A stretch of DNA of 64,000 nt from the NCBI GenBank assembly GCA_963210315.1, contig OY723310.1, forward strand, positions 1,488,001-1,552,000. The letters are read 5' to 3'. The position numbers were made by a program, and so were the translations under genes. Below, piece after piece: positions 43,185-53,668 of the stretch (the stretch's first letter is position 1; each line of letters opens with the position of its first letter). The DNA is from Rhynchopus euleeides. Lineage: Eukaryota; Euglenozoa; Diplonemea; Diplonemida; Diplonemidae. The notes under the pieces were generated by a model, which saw only the letters and a list, made by a program, of their open reading frames with translations, did no database searches and was not told the origin of the DNA.

Positions 43185-44432
43185 GGGGGGGGGGGGGTGA
43201 AGAGGAGGAGGGGGGGGAGCAAGGAGGCTCGCCTGGGCAGAGCCAGCCGTTTGGATTGCGGTTGGTGTGAAGCGCTATTAGGAATATCCCCCCCCCCCCC
43301 CCCGATTTGGAGGAGTCACACTGGCTATTCGGTGCAATGCATTTTATATATTGCCCCCCCCCCCTCCCCTACCCGACCCTACCGTTCGTTTCGCCGTGCC
43401 CCCACTCCCACCCCCCTCCCTCAAAAACTGGCAAACATGCAATTAAAAGTGACGTATCGATAAGGCACTGGCGGTATCATCAGAGGGTGGGGTTTGAAAA
43501 AAATAATACAGCCTTCAGCCGGTTTTTCTGGAGCCGGTTTTTCCGTGCTGGTGTTCCCAATGGTGTCTGCTGATTCTTTGATGACAGCCTCGTTGTGTTG
43601 ATACCTTTTATGTGCAGACAGAGGGGGTCCCCACCCCCACCCCTCCAAAGCAGAGTAAACACAACCACGCAGACAACGCCATCATCATCTGACGATCGAT
43701 TTAAAAAGGGGGGTTGGATGGCAGCCCGGTCCTCCGACACATCGTGCCGAGCCAGCAACCCCAACGGCCAGTCCACTAAACACAACGGGAGTCTGTAGCT
43801 GCCCCTTGGCAGAACAGCCCGCCCGATTCGAGTGTAGTGGGCCGGCCACCGGGGGAGAGGAGGGGGGTGGGGTGGGGCACGGTGTTTGGGGAGAGGGGCG
43901 CATGGGGTGGGGAAGGGGGAGGGGGGGGGGTTGTGTGGAGTGGCGGTATATACGATGTATGTATATACGATGTATGCTTACTCGAGTCGGATTTGCTGAA
44001 GCAGTCCCCCACAACAGCGGCACCGGAGGGGTTCAGGCCCTCCCCCCACCCCCACCCCCACCCCACCTCCCTCACCTCACCCCCATCCTATCCCCCTCGC
44101 CCCAACCCCGAATCAGCAGCTCTGTCATGCAGGAGATTTTTGACTTTGCATGCAACACTCCCGTGTGTTTCGGGAATTGCTACGTGTATGATGGAGATCG
44201 GGACTGCGACTGATCTCTGATGGCTTCTGGTGGATTCTGTTTTTCGTGATCCAACCCGTTCCACTCTATCTGCACTTCAGACATATGCATTCAGCACGCG
44301 TGCTTTCAGAGAAAAGTATCACCGCACGCCACTCCCACTCCCACCCCACCCCCGACCACCCAGGCTCGTGCTCCTCCCTCTGCAACATACCGCAGACCCT
44401 ACACCTTTCTGCACCAAACCGCAACAACAACA
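43185..44432. other. Intergenic, no gene seen
   Basis: G tracts, C tracts and pyrimidine-rich DNA. The last ~100 bp (44340-44432, CACCCC-rich then CAACAACAACA) form the likely 5' leader of the gene at 44433. Confidence 0.5.
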
Positions 44433-45044
44433 ATGACTGTCGCACCGGCACAGGAATACCACAGCACGGCGGTGCCAGGAGTGCCCGTCGTCAGCACCGC
44501 CATGCCGGACTCTGCGTTGCCGAAGAGGCCCTCGGGTTGCTGGGTCGGCGCCATGCTGTGTGCAGGGATGGGCGTGCTTGCCATGGTGGTGTTCCTCATC
44601 AGCTTCACTGCGAGTGTGAATGTGAGTGACGACGACAGCGATGACCACGACAACCACGACAAGCTGTCCGCTGGCATGGACAACCTGGCCCGGGCCCTGG
44701 CCGTGCTGCTGAGCATGGGCATCGTCGCGGTGTGCCTGTTGGTGGCGTGTGTGTCGGGTATCATCGGATGCTCTTCTGTGCGACGCATGACGTGCCTCCT
44801 GTCCCTTGCCGCCTTTGCCGCTGCCCTCTCCACAGGGATGCTCGTGGCACTGGTCATCTACCTCGCGCGGCGCAGCCACCACGACTCTCGATGGGAGGAG
44901 ACGATGCGCGCCTTCTGGATGCTGGACGGCAGCTTCTGTGGCCTTGTACTCCTTGTCCTGCTCGTGTGGTCTGTCGTGCGGTGGCGTTCCGCCGAGGTTG
45001 GCAAAAACGGATACACCAGCGTCGACTCAGCGCAGATCATCTAG
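44433..45044 (+). CDS. Four-helix membrane protein, tetraspanin-like layout
   Basis: This 203-residue protein has an ATG preceded by CAACAACAACA and a TAG stop. It has strong G/C third-position bias. Residues 1-35 are a soluble Pro/Ser-rich N-terminus. Hydrophobic helices lie at about 38-62, 85-113, 119-145 and 164-184. The loop between helices 1 and 2 is acidic and His-rich (SDDDSDDHDNHD), which could bind metal. The short C-terminus ends TSVDSAQII. The order of four helices recalls tetraspanin-like or claudin-like proteins, but the large second loop with a CCG motif of true tetraspanins is absent, so I do not assign the family. No intron and no signal peptide. Confidence 0.75.
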   Translation: MTVAPAQEYHSTAVPGVPVVSTAMPDSALPKRPSGCWVGAMLCAGMGVLAMVVFLISFTASVNVSDDDSDDHDNHDKLSAGMDNLARALAVLLSMGIVAVCLLVACVSGIIGCSSVRRMTCLLSLAAFAAALSTGMLVALVIYLARRSHHDSRWEETMRAFWMLDGSFCGLVLLVLLVWSVVRWRSAEVGKNGYTSVDSAQII

Positions 45045-45860
45045 ATGACTCTGTCTAGGTGCCGGGATGCGAGCGTGACAATGCCTGTTCGGGGTTTCTG
45101 GAAGGGGCCCGGTTGGACAGCTCCTCCACGTCCTGGCATCCCCGCGGCAGCATTGCGAATGCAGCGGGAAATGCTGCCTCGATTTCCCGTTCCCTGCCAC
45201 CCTTCGGGCCACCTGCAATTTCTTTCTTCCCTCCCCCAAGCTTGCTGCTGTTGTTGCGGAGTAGTGGGGTAGTTTGTGATGGTGAAGGTCACACGAACAC
45301 CCGCGAACAAAATAACTCAGCATGCGTGCGTTGCATGCCGTGCATATGGTTGGGACAATCACTTTATGGCCAGCATCATCCTCGCTAGCCCAGAAGTGCA
45401 CAGGCACTTCACCTGGGCTGGGTGTGGATCCGCTGTTGTGTTTCCCAAGACAGGCACCGACTCTCGAGAGCATGTGCGGATGGGACCAGCTCGATTATCT
45501 TTTGAAACCCCTTCCTTATCCTTGGACCCCACCCCCTCTTGTGCACGGCACTGCCGTGTTGATTCCCCTCGTATGATGATTCAAGGGCCAGGCCTGAGGC
45601 AATGCCTTGAGCAGGTGGCTGTGTCGGCACAGAGCGTGGCAAGGTGCCAGTATTCTCCAGATCACGCCTGACATGCCCTGACCCAGCGTCTGTCTGGTGC
45701 AGGAAGAGCCTCGGGTTGATCCGATAGAGCGAACCTTGCCATTGATTTTCTTTGTGCGGATTGCCAACGTGCTCTGCAGCTTTGCGCCGCCCTTCCAATT
45801 GCCCCATCGCATCTTTTTTTTTGAAAACCCGGTTTTTTATAGGCACCCACTGTCCCTGGC

Positions 45861-46020
45861 GTAGCCAGCTGGGGAAACTTTCTGTGCCTTTTGCTGGGTC
45901 ATATACAACCCCACTCACACTACTTCATCAGGCCGGGGAGTGGTGTGCACAAAGAGTGGGGTCTGCGTTCCGACAAAACAACGTTCGGCAATACTTCGTT
46001 TGTTGTCCCGTTTTGCTGTC
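45861..46020 (+). repeat. ~160-bp repeat, copy 1 (SINE candidate)
   Basis: About 80% identical to 49561-49715. It starts CGTAGCCAGCTGGGGAAACT and ends GTTTTGCTGTCAC. The start TAGCCAGCTGG resembles a pol III box A, but a convincing box B at tRNA spacing is not visible. It could be a SINE or a fragment of another element. Confidence 0.65.
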
Positions 46021-46336
46021 ACTTTACAGGCCCCAGTGGTCCTGATTGATCTCTCGTGCAGAAGTAGTACAAAGAGAGAGGCTTCCCTATGTTTCAGGTT
46101 CCAAGCTTCCCTCACAAGAGAGACGGATCGATAGGAAGGCCGCTTGATTCCCCATCTATCCCACCCCCATCGGTTCGCCTGGTTGATGTATCAAACATCC
46201 AGCTTCTGCAAAAACTCCTGTTTATCCGCGGCAGGGAGATCGGGTTATTTGAGGGTTTACTGTTGTGTTCTGCTGTATGGATCGAAGCAGCGCATGATCC
46301 ACGTCACATTCCACAGGCCATGCACACACAGTTGGT

Positions 46337-46408
46337 TTGAACGATTTTGAACGATTTTTGGCCGTGCTCGTAGCATTCCCCGTTGAGGGGGTCGCGGTTT
46401 TTTGTCGT
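46337..46408 (-). mobile_element. LINE 3'-end fragment, antisense
   Basis: On the minus strand this matches 28846-28911 almost exactly, including CAACGGGGAATGCTACGAGC and the AAAATCGTTC decamer tail. It is a dead-on-arrival 5'-truncated insertion of about 70 bp. Confidence 0.85.
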
Positions 46409-47166
46409 TTCGCACCGCCTCTTGTTGTGGAGTGGAGGTGGATAGTGCTCTTCCGTGCGATGTGTTGGCCGAAGATACTTTCATCGGTGTCTCCTCCCAA
46501 GAGGGACAAAAAATCACACCAAATCGACACACAATACCCCACACACCACCCCGCCCCCCCCCCCCCCCAACAGGCACCAAAAGGTGTGTAACACCAGACC
46601 CACCACACACACACCACACCACACGCCCTGCACCTTCCCGACCCAGCCTACCCCCCACCCTTCGTAGTGCGAAGCGGAGGCGGGGGTCTAGGCAGTGGGA
46701 GTGGTGTATTTTTTGGTGTTGGAGGGGAGAGGGGTGCCCTTCTCCTCCTCCTCCTCCGCCCCCCTCCCCACACACCCCCCCTCCCCCTCCATCTTCTTTG
46801 GCCCTTTTTTTTAACTGCCACGCCGCAGCCGCGGCCCTCTCCCCAACAGGGGGAAACCCCCAGGAGAGGCAACCATATCGCGTGTGTGTGCACACGCTGG
46901 TGTTGTGGGGGGGGGGGAGGGGGGATATCGCATCTTCTCCTGAGTTATATTTTTTTTTGAACTCTCCGCCTCTGCTCTCTGCTCCACCCCCCCCCCCCCC
47001 CTCCCCCCTCCCCCCCCCCACCCCGCTCCCACTTTGAGGGCGGGAAGGGGGCGGGGCGTGGTGGTCGTGGTGGGGGGAGTGGGGTGGGGAGGTTAAAAGG
47101 GGGTAAAGGGGGAGAGGGCCCCCCCCCCTCCCTGATTCCACCCCACCCCACCCCACCCCTGGCATA

Positions 47167-49149
47167 ATGGATGGCACCACCACACCTCCGACGACGCCCC
47201 CACGGGGGGTGAGTACAGTTGAGGACATTGGGTGTCCCAGCGTCATGCGGGTCGCGCCTGCAACGCCGAAGAAGAGGACAGCCTATGTGATGCGGGATTA
47301 CGCAGGCCGAGGGGGCGCTCCGCCTCACATCATGCCACCAACGCGGAGCGATTCTCCGGATCTGAGCACGAGCAGGGATAGGCGGTTGAGGCATGCCCGA
47401 GGGTCACGCCCTTCCAACGATGTGCGGGAATCCCTCCCCGACCCCGCCTCCGCGCAGAAGGCGGGGAAGAAGCGCGACTCGCAGGGGGGCCCGCCTGCTG
47501 TGCAGCACTCTACGTCACCGCCGCGCGAATCCCACGCAAACAGCACCCACTCTACCACACTGCATGCGCACCGCGCCTCAGCCCTCACCAAGGCGAGCCG
47601 CCCATCGGAGGGGACTCCGGATGGGTCGCCGCTGAATCTCATCGCGTTTCGATCGGTGGATACGTTCCCCTCGCCGTCGGTTTCCCTCGGGACGCAGTCG
47701 CAGGTGTTCCCCACCGGGTGGTTTCACTCGCAGTTCCGCACGGTGGGGGAGCTGGGGAAGGGGAACTACGGGCATGTCACGCTGGCGCAGCACAACCTCG
47801 ACCAGATGCCCTATGCCATCAAGGTTGTGGATACCGTGATCCGTTCCCACCGGGATTTGTCGCGGAGGCTTGACGAGGGGAAAGTCCTCGCGAGGTGCGC
47901 CAGCTCATACATCGTGAGATATTTTTCTTGCTGGATCGAAGAGCGCCGCCTCTACCTGCAGTGCGAATACTGCCCCGGTGGCACGCTGGACGAACGCATT
48001 TCTCACTTCCGCAGCCAGAACATCAAATGGCTGGAGTCGGCTGTCGTGTCGCTTCTCCTCCAGATGACCCTCGCGTTATACCACCTCCACTTCGAGGTGA
48101 AGGTCGCACACCTCGACGTGAAACCCGGGAACATCTTCATCGGGGGGGACGGGAAGTTCAAACTGGGTGACTTTGGGCACGCCCACTTCCTTGAGGAGGC
48201 TGGGGGTCAGGCCGCATCAGCGGGGAGCCCACACGGGCAGGGCCGGGCAAGCCGGCATGGCGCTGCCCATGTCAATAGGAGTCGGGATACCAAGCGGAAC
48301 GCCAGCCTGGACAGCTTCGCCAGCATTTCCGTCGGGGAGCTGTGGCAGAGCCTTGAGGAAGGTGACGTGCGGTACCTCCCCTTGGAGATGCTGAACGACA
48401 AGAGCAATCTTATCGAGGCGGACATCTTTGCGCTGGGCGTGTCCCTCTATGAGGTATCCACCGGTTCCCAGCTGCCGCGCGGCGACCTCCCATGGCGTGC
48501 CCTGCGCGAGAGGGGCATCGACCGGGATGCGATTCTCGGAAATATCAAGATCGACTGCACGTCCTCCATGCGGGAGAGGTTCAACTCGCAGCAGGACCTC
48601 TGTGCGTCGATGGAGCGTCTCGGGTGCGGCGACGAGGGTGACATGGGTCCTATGCTGGCAGAGCTGGCGGAGGGGGACTCGCTCCTGGTTGGGATTATTG
48701 GGAAGATGATGGACAAGGAGCCCAAGAAGCGGCCCTCGGCAAAGGATCTTCTCACGCAGTACCGCCCCCTCTTCTCGTCGAAATGCAGGTATGTCGGGAG
48801 AGCGGTGTGTTGCTCTCGGTTGGTCTCCGCGTTTATCTTGCCAGCTTTTTTTTTCACGCGGGGTATTCGCGAGGGGTTGATTCCGTTCCCTTCCATTCCC
48901 TTCCCTCCATCTCCCACTCAACACACTTGCAGCAATGTGCCGCCGCCCATATCTGCCGAATACCTGATGGCGCTGGACAAAGCGCGGAGCTCTTCGAAGG
49001 CCGCCGAACGTGCGCAAGAAATGTCAATGCGCAGCGCGATGCGGGCCAGCGGCAACTCATTTCACCTCGACCACAATTCCTCGCCTGCACCTAACACGGA
49101 GGCGACGCTCAACCACGCCTACCCGCCTCCTTTGACCAACGCACCGTGA
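47167..49149 (+). CDS. WEE1/MYT1-family protein kinase
   Basis: This kinase likely phosphorylates the cyclin-dependent kinase in its ATP-binding loop and so holds back mitosis. The ATG is at 47167; the stop is TGA. An intron at 48789-48932 (GTATGT...TTGCAG, 144 bp) gives a 612-residue product. Residues 1-185 are disordered, with many Ser/Pro and basic motifs. The glycine loop is GKGNYGHV (about 197-204), the ATP Lys is in YAIK (219), the catalytic loop HLDVKPGN (315-322, Asp317), and DFG at 335-337. WEE1 hallmarks are the NIFIGGDGKFKLGDFGHA stretch and EGDVRYLPLEML followed by ADIFALGVSLYE with LPRGDLPW. Between DFG and EGDVRYLP lie about 60 residues, longer than usual, rich in Gly, Ser and Arg. 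WEE1 versus MYT1 cannot be told; no membrane helix is seen after the domain, which favours WEE1. Confidence 0.92.
   Translation: MDGTTTPPTTPPRGVSTVEDIGCPSVMRVAPATPKKRTAYVMRDYAGRGGAPPHIMPPTRSDSPDLSTSRDRRLRHARGSRPSNDVRESLPDPASAQKAGKKRDSQGGPPAVQHSTSPPRESHANSTHSTTLHAHRASALTKASRPSEGTPDGSPLNLIAFRSVDTFPSPSVSLGTQSQVFPTGWFHSQFRTVGELGKGNYGHVTLAQHNLDQMPYAIKVVDTVIRSHRDLSRRLDEGKVLARCASSYIVRYFSCWIEERRLYLQCEYCPGGTLDERISHFRSQNIKWLESAVVSLLLQMTLALYHLHFEVKVAHLDVKPGNIFIGGDGKFKLGDFGHAHFLEEAGGQAASAGSPHGQGRASRHGAAHVNRSRDTKRNASLDSFASISVGELWQSLEEGDVRYLPLEMLNDKSNLIEADIFALGVSLYEVSTGSQLPRGDLPWRALRERGIDRDAILGNIKIDCTSSMRERFNSQQDLCASMERLGCGDEGDMGPMLAELAEGDSLLVGIIGKMMDKEPKKRPSAKDLLTQYRPLFSSKCRYVGRAVCCSRLVSAFILPAFFFTRGIREGLIPFPSIPFPPSPTQHTCSNVPPPISAEYLMALDKARSSSKAAERAQEMSMRSAMRASGNSFHLDHNSSPAPNTEATLNHAYPPPLTNAP
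48789..48932 (+). other. Kinase intron, 144 bp, stop-free
   Basis: The donor CAG|GTATGT and acceptor CACTTGCAG|C are good GT-AG sites, with a pyrimidine-rich stretch (48884-48930). The length is a multiple of three and there is no in-frame stop, so retention would add 48 residues near the C-terminus, outside the kinase domain. Confidence 0.8.
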
Positions 49150-51134
49150 GGAAGGGGTGTCCGGGGCGCTGCTGAGAGATGGCGGGTGAGCTGGCGGCAA
49201 GCATCAGGCTGGGATAGCGATAACCGCGAGAGTATGAGACGAAAAAAACTGCAAAAAAATAAGAAATAAAACAAAGAAAAAGCTGTGGGGAAAAGGGGGG
49301 TGGGGGGCCAAGGGAGGGGTGGTGGTGGTGGTGTTCAGTGCCGACAGCCAACCCACCCACCCCACCCACCCCCCCCCCCCCCTCCTCCCCTCCCTCAACC
49401 CTCCCCCCCAGCCGCCGTTCTGTTTCGTGAAACCCCATCCCATCTCCCCCCACCGCCCCATTCTCTTCTTCAGCATAAGAACCCATTGTCCCCCGCTTCT
49501 CTCTGCCCACATAACCTTGCCGGGCGACGTTCGTAGATACCTTGTTGTTTGTTAGTTCGGCGTAGCCAACTGGGGAAACTGTCTGTGCCTTTAGCTGGAT
49601 CGTGCGACCACTCACACCACTTCATCAGACCGGGGAGTGGTGTACACAAAGAGTGGGGTCTGCGTTCCGACAAAACAACTTTCGGCAGCAATTGGCTTGT
49701 CGTCTCGTTTTGCTGTCACGATCCAGCGGAGGGCATCTATAGGTTTTCACCGGAGCAGGAGTCCGTGGGGTGATTCCGGTTGCACTGACAAAGCAAAAGA
49801 GACCCGGCAATCCGTTTTTTTTCTCGCGATCGGCGAAGTACCTTTCAGCTACTTCTCTTCTCTTCAGATTTGCGCCCAAAGAAAATCACAATTTTCCGTG
49901 ACCGCAAGAATGACAGGTCAGCGCCTTTTGGGTCGACTTGAGAGCCGCGTGTTTCTTTTGGCAGGACAAATCTAGCGGTTTGTTTCGGACCAAGCCTAAC
50001 AAAGGGGTTGCGGGATCGTTCGGCACCCTGCATGCGCATTGCAAGAGCAGGGCCTCCCTGATTTGGTGATGTGGCAAACAAAAGGCGGATTTGGCTTTCG
50101 AGCTCTTATAGTCTTCCCCCGTTCTAACTTCGTTCGGCACGATCGCATTTTTGATTTAGCCATCATATTCCTTTCGAACCCACACAGGTGCCGTTGTTGT
50201 GGCTCATTCTGCAGCCACACCCTTGCCCCCCCACATGCGCACAAGTCTTGCTGTGGCACGGAGTGCCGGATTCGCTGCATGAACACAAACGGAGCCTCTC
50301 TCTCCCCTGCACGAGGGGAGGAGACGTGTGGTTGTCACCGCACGCGCCACCGAGGAGGGACACTGACCTGCCCCTACCGAGTGATACCGGCACTTCCAAA
50401 CAGCTTCGCCTGTGTGTGTAGGTGTGGGGGTGTGGGGAGTGAGATCGATATATCGGCGGGCATCATGTGTGTGGAAAATCTGGCCTGCATCACCAAGACT
50501 CTAGCTATGCGTGTCGATGAGAAGGCCTCGGCTTGCAAGCCCGAGCAAAAGGCATTTGAAAATGCAATTCATCCAAGCAAAACAGTCGGCGACAAAAGTA
50601 TGCATTTGCCTCCCCCCTGTTGCGTCACTCCCAACGTCAGGGATGGGGTTGTGTTGAACTGTCCGTTGATTCCCAAGAAGCATGCAAGAGAGAAAAATAT
50701 AAAAAAAATCACAACAGCTGCCGCAATGTCTCGGGAGGGGGGGGGGGGAAGGCCCCTCTCTCACTACCCGATCACCCACCCCCCCTCCCCCGGTTGCGCA
50801 AAAAAAAAATGAAAGCACACAAGATAAGCAGGGTAAAAGATAGGGTTCCGGGCTGCGCGCCGAAAACCGGGGGTAATCGGGGGTAAAATTTCAGCCATTT
50901 CCCCAACTGGAAGGGCTTTCCCTTCCCACAACCCCACCCCACCCCACGCCACTCAACTGGGATGGGCAGGGTGGCTCCTCTGCGGGGGCCGCTGCCAGGT
51001 CCGAGAGGAGCGCGCTCCTTCTTGGCGCCAACGCGAAGGAGCCAGTCGATGAGAAAGGCGTTCGGGAGAGCGGTGGTGTTGAAAGCACCGCAGGTTGCCC
51101 TTGCAGACTAGGTTCTGGACAGGCACAGGCCACA
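49150..51134. other. Intergenic, no gene seen
   Basis: The stretch begins with the kinase 3' region, then holds C/G tracts (49290-49400) and the second copy of the ~160-bp repeat. A long open frame at about 50039-50812 has no gene-like codon use. Confidence 0.5.
49561..49715 (+). repeat. ~160-bp repeat, copy 2 (SINE candidate)
   Basis: The counterpart of 45861-46020, in the same orientation. It lies about 0.4 kb after the kinase stop; the first copy lies about 0.8 kb after the membrane-protein stop. Confidence 0.65.
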
Positions 51135-51194
51135 TGGGGGATCTGGGGGGCGGAGCCCCCCAGCCGCCGGAGGCCACGGTAGCGAACAGCTGAT
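51135..51194 (-). repeat. Dispersed hairpin motif, single copy
   Basis: An inverted canonical copy (GGGGGATCTGGGGGGCGGAG start) about 250 bp left of transposon copy 2. No pair partner is seen. Confidence 0.8.
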
Positions 51195-51704
51195 TCTGCT
51201 CCAGAGTCGCACGCCGCATGTAGTCAACGTGCACCTTGTGCTCAACAGGTTCATCGGGCTAACCCTGGGGCAGGGCACTGTGCTCTTGGCCCCGGCCTCC
51301 TCTGGCCAAAAAGTACCCTGGAATAGTACCCGGACAGAATCTCAGAAAAATCCCGGTGGGAAAAAAAAAAGAGGCACCCCCGGTTTTTCGGGGCAAAATC
51401 TCAAAAACCGGGGCTAAGCCCCGTTTTTCATAACAGTACACGGTGGACTCCAGCGGCCCTAGCGGGAGTCTGGGAGCGGGAGTCTGAGAGGGTGTCAAAG
51501 ACTCCCGCTAGCGGGAGTCTATACTCCCGCTAGGGGGAGTCTGACTCCCCCTAGCGGGAGTCTTTTCACCTATTTTCATCCATTTTTCCCATGATATAGT
51601 TACAGTCTACTGGCGTGGGGGGTAAAATCATGCGGGGGGAAGGTGGAAGAGGGATGGGGAGGGGCTTGTTTTGCTTCTGTCAGTTTCCCCGGACTCTGGA
51701 CTAC

Positions 51705-53465
51705 CTACCTATCCTCCTGGTAGCGGCTGCACCTGCGGAGGTGAGCGGTTAGAATTTGAGGTGTCAAAGTGCGGCCGTCGCCTGTCGTAGTTGTGTTACA
51801 CCTTGGGCAAGACAAACCATCCTGCAGGCTTTCCTCATCTTCTTCGTCAGAACTGTCATCCCCCTCCTGCTGTGCGCGTTGGTCAAGCGTGCTCAAAGTC
51901 GCCTCGGATGACACGAATGGTGTGAAAGTCGCCCCCAGCGGGATTGGCATTTTGCACAAGCAGAGCGATAATTTGCGGTGTCCTTCGGGGAACCGGAACA
52001 GGAAGTAGGGCGCGCTGCTGGGTTCAACGAAGTCCTGTGTGTTGCAGTGCACAAACCCCTTCTGCAGCTGTGTCAACTGTGTGCAAAGAACATACACAGC
52101 CAATCTATGAGCGTGTCGGGTGTGCAGACACGGACACAGAATGACTTCTCTATACCCGAGGATCCCGTCCTGCGACAGGTGCGCAACCTTCCAAGGCATG
52201 CCCGATTCGCGCCGCTTCTCTTCTGCCATTGCAAGATCTCTCTCGTAAGTTGCGGAGCTGGCGATTGTAACGGCATCTTTCTTGCGATGTCCGTTCTCTG
52301 CTTCTTCAAATTCGTCGTTGTTCTGCAGAGGCACTGCATCTTCTGGAGCCCACCAATGATGGAGACTGTGTACGTAGGCATTGCGCGTTGATCCCTTTTC
52401 GGCATGCTCCATCAACCAGTGAAATATATGCCCTGAGATCCGAGCACGCAAGAAGGGAATCCGGGCTGACTCATCCTTGCATCCCCAGAAGCGTCAGGGG
52501 ATGTCTGCATACCGGAAATGCATGAGGTCTGCAAGGGAGACAAAGAGGTAGCGGAACAAGCCCTTGTAGGTGGTGTCCTGTGACATGGCAAGCACGACCT
52601 TCCGGAACTGAGCACCTGTCCCATTCTGCGACACATTCAGTGCAAGGTTTGTACAGGTCTTGTCGAATATTTTTTTTGTTGTCTCATCCAGTACCCTGAT
52701 CAGCCGCATGGCGAGCCCCTTGCAGTCATGGAGTGCTGGGGTGACGTAGCGGGCATTGGGAAGCACACCTGCCAAGAGGGAGGGGTAGCCAGCCTCTTTC
52801 ATCTCAGAGAGAGTCAGGTGCGGGTATCGATGCACCTGTTGATACCAGCGTTCTTCTGGGATGTCGCACAGTGAGCATCGGTGCCCTCGCCCCCCGCATC
52901 GCCTCATTGTTGCCCACTGCTCAGCATGGTCGGCGGTTATTCTTGCTATGGACACACTCGCGACATGCACCCCTCGGAAGATTTTCGCTTTGTGCAGCCT
53001 CATGATCTGTTGCAGCAACGCGTGATTTTGGAACAGCTTGTGATCACCTTTCGGAAGGTCTGAGAAAGTAATACCCGGCGCAGTCATCGTGTTTTCGGGA
53101 TTGATGGCCCCGAGAGACAGACGGACACGTGCGTTATCGGAACGTAATGAATTACGTGGCGTGTATCCGTCCGTGTACATGACGCCGAGAAGTGGCACGC
53201 TACACTGCATTGTCGATGATTCTCCCGCCTCTTCTTCGAGGAACTCAAATGCCCCGAGCAAACCACGGGAAAGGCGCCATTCAACACGTTCGCAGGCAGG
53301 CTTCTCCATTTCGCGGAGTCGCTTTCGTGACACACCCAGGTTCTCACCAACACGCTCCTTATGAAGCTGGTTGACCTTGGCGAGTGTCCGTTGAGACATC
53401 CGAAGGGCATGCCGGTTGGCAGCAAGAGTCTCCCCGACACTCTTCGCTTCATTTGCATTCGACAT
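51705..53465 (-). pseudogene. Transposase of CACGG element, nonsense-mutated copy
   Basis: It is identical to 8405-10165 except for a few bases. One of these changes TGG to TGA (minus strand, 52494-52496), so the protein stops in the motif DIPWRFWGC at the first Trp. The product would be 323 residues with the N-terminal and central parts only. Two other changes give Pro to Leu (PPNARY region) and Val to Ala (LGVINPEN). TGA is a genuine stop elsewhere, including the accessory gene of the same element, so recoding is unlikely. Confidence 0.88.
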
Positions 53466-53668
53466 GGTTCGATGGCATGGGTCTTGAAAATACCCCCTGT
53501 GACACCTGTGAGAGCGAGTGTGAGTGGAGCCGAATAAGGTTGCAACACACACACCACGTCAGATGTAGCCAAGCGAAAAAACTGTCGATGTTTTGGAGTG
53601 TGGGGTTTGTGGCTTCCATGACAGTCTGATCATTCAACTTCCGCAGGCTGATGCACAGCCAACTTCCC

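Larger units (their letters stand above)
45045..47166. other. Intergenic between membrane protein and kinase genes
   Basis: No gene is supported. The stretch holds a ~160-bp repeat (45861-46020) shared with 49561-49715, a LINE 3'-end fragment (46337-46408), C tracts near 46553-46569 and 46986-47020, and a C/A-rich stretch just before the kinase start. Confidence 0.5.

Noticed and set aside
45861..46020. tRNA gene in the ~160-bp repeat
   Set aside because: Only a box-A-like start is visible; no cloverleaf or box B at the right spacing could be drawn in either copy.
50039..50812. 257-codon plus-strand open frame
   Set aside because: It starts within unique intergenic DNA, has no codon bias, is Cys-rich without a pattern, and ends in low-complexity sequence. 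It is likely chance in GC-rich DNA.
52494..52496. TGA recoded as tryptophan
   Set aside because: The kinase and the accessory gene of the same transposon end in TGA, and the intact copy has TGG at this codon, so a nonsense mutation is simpler.
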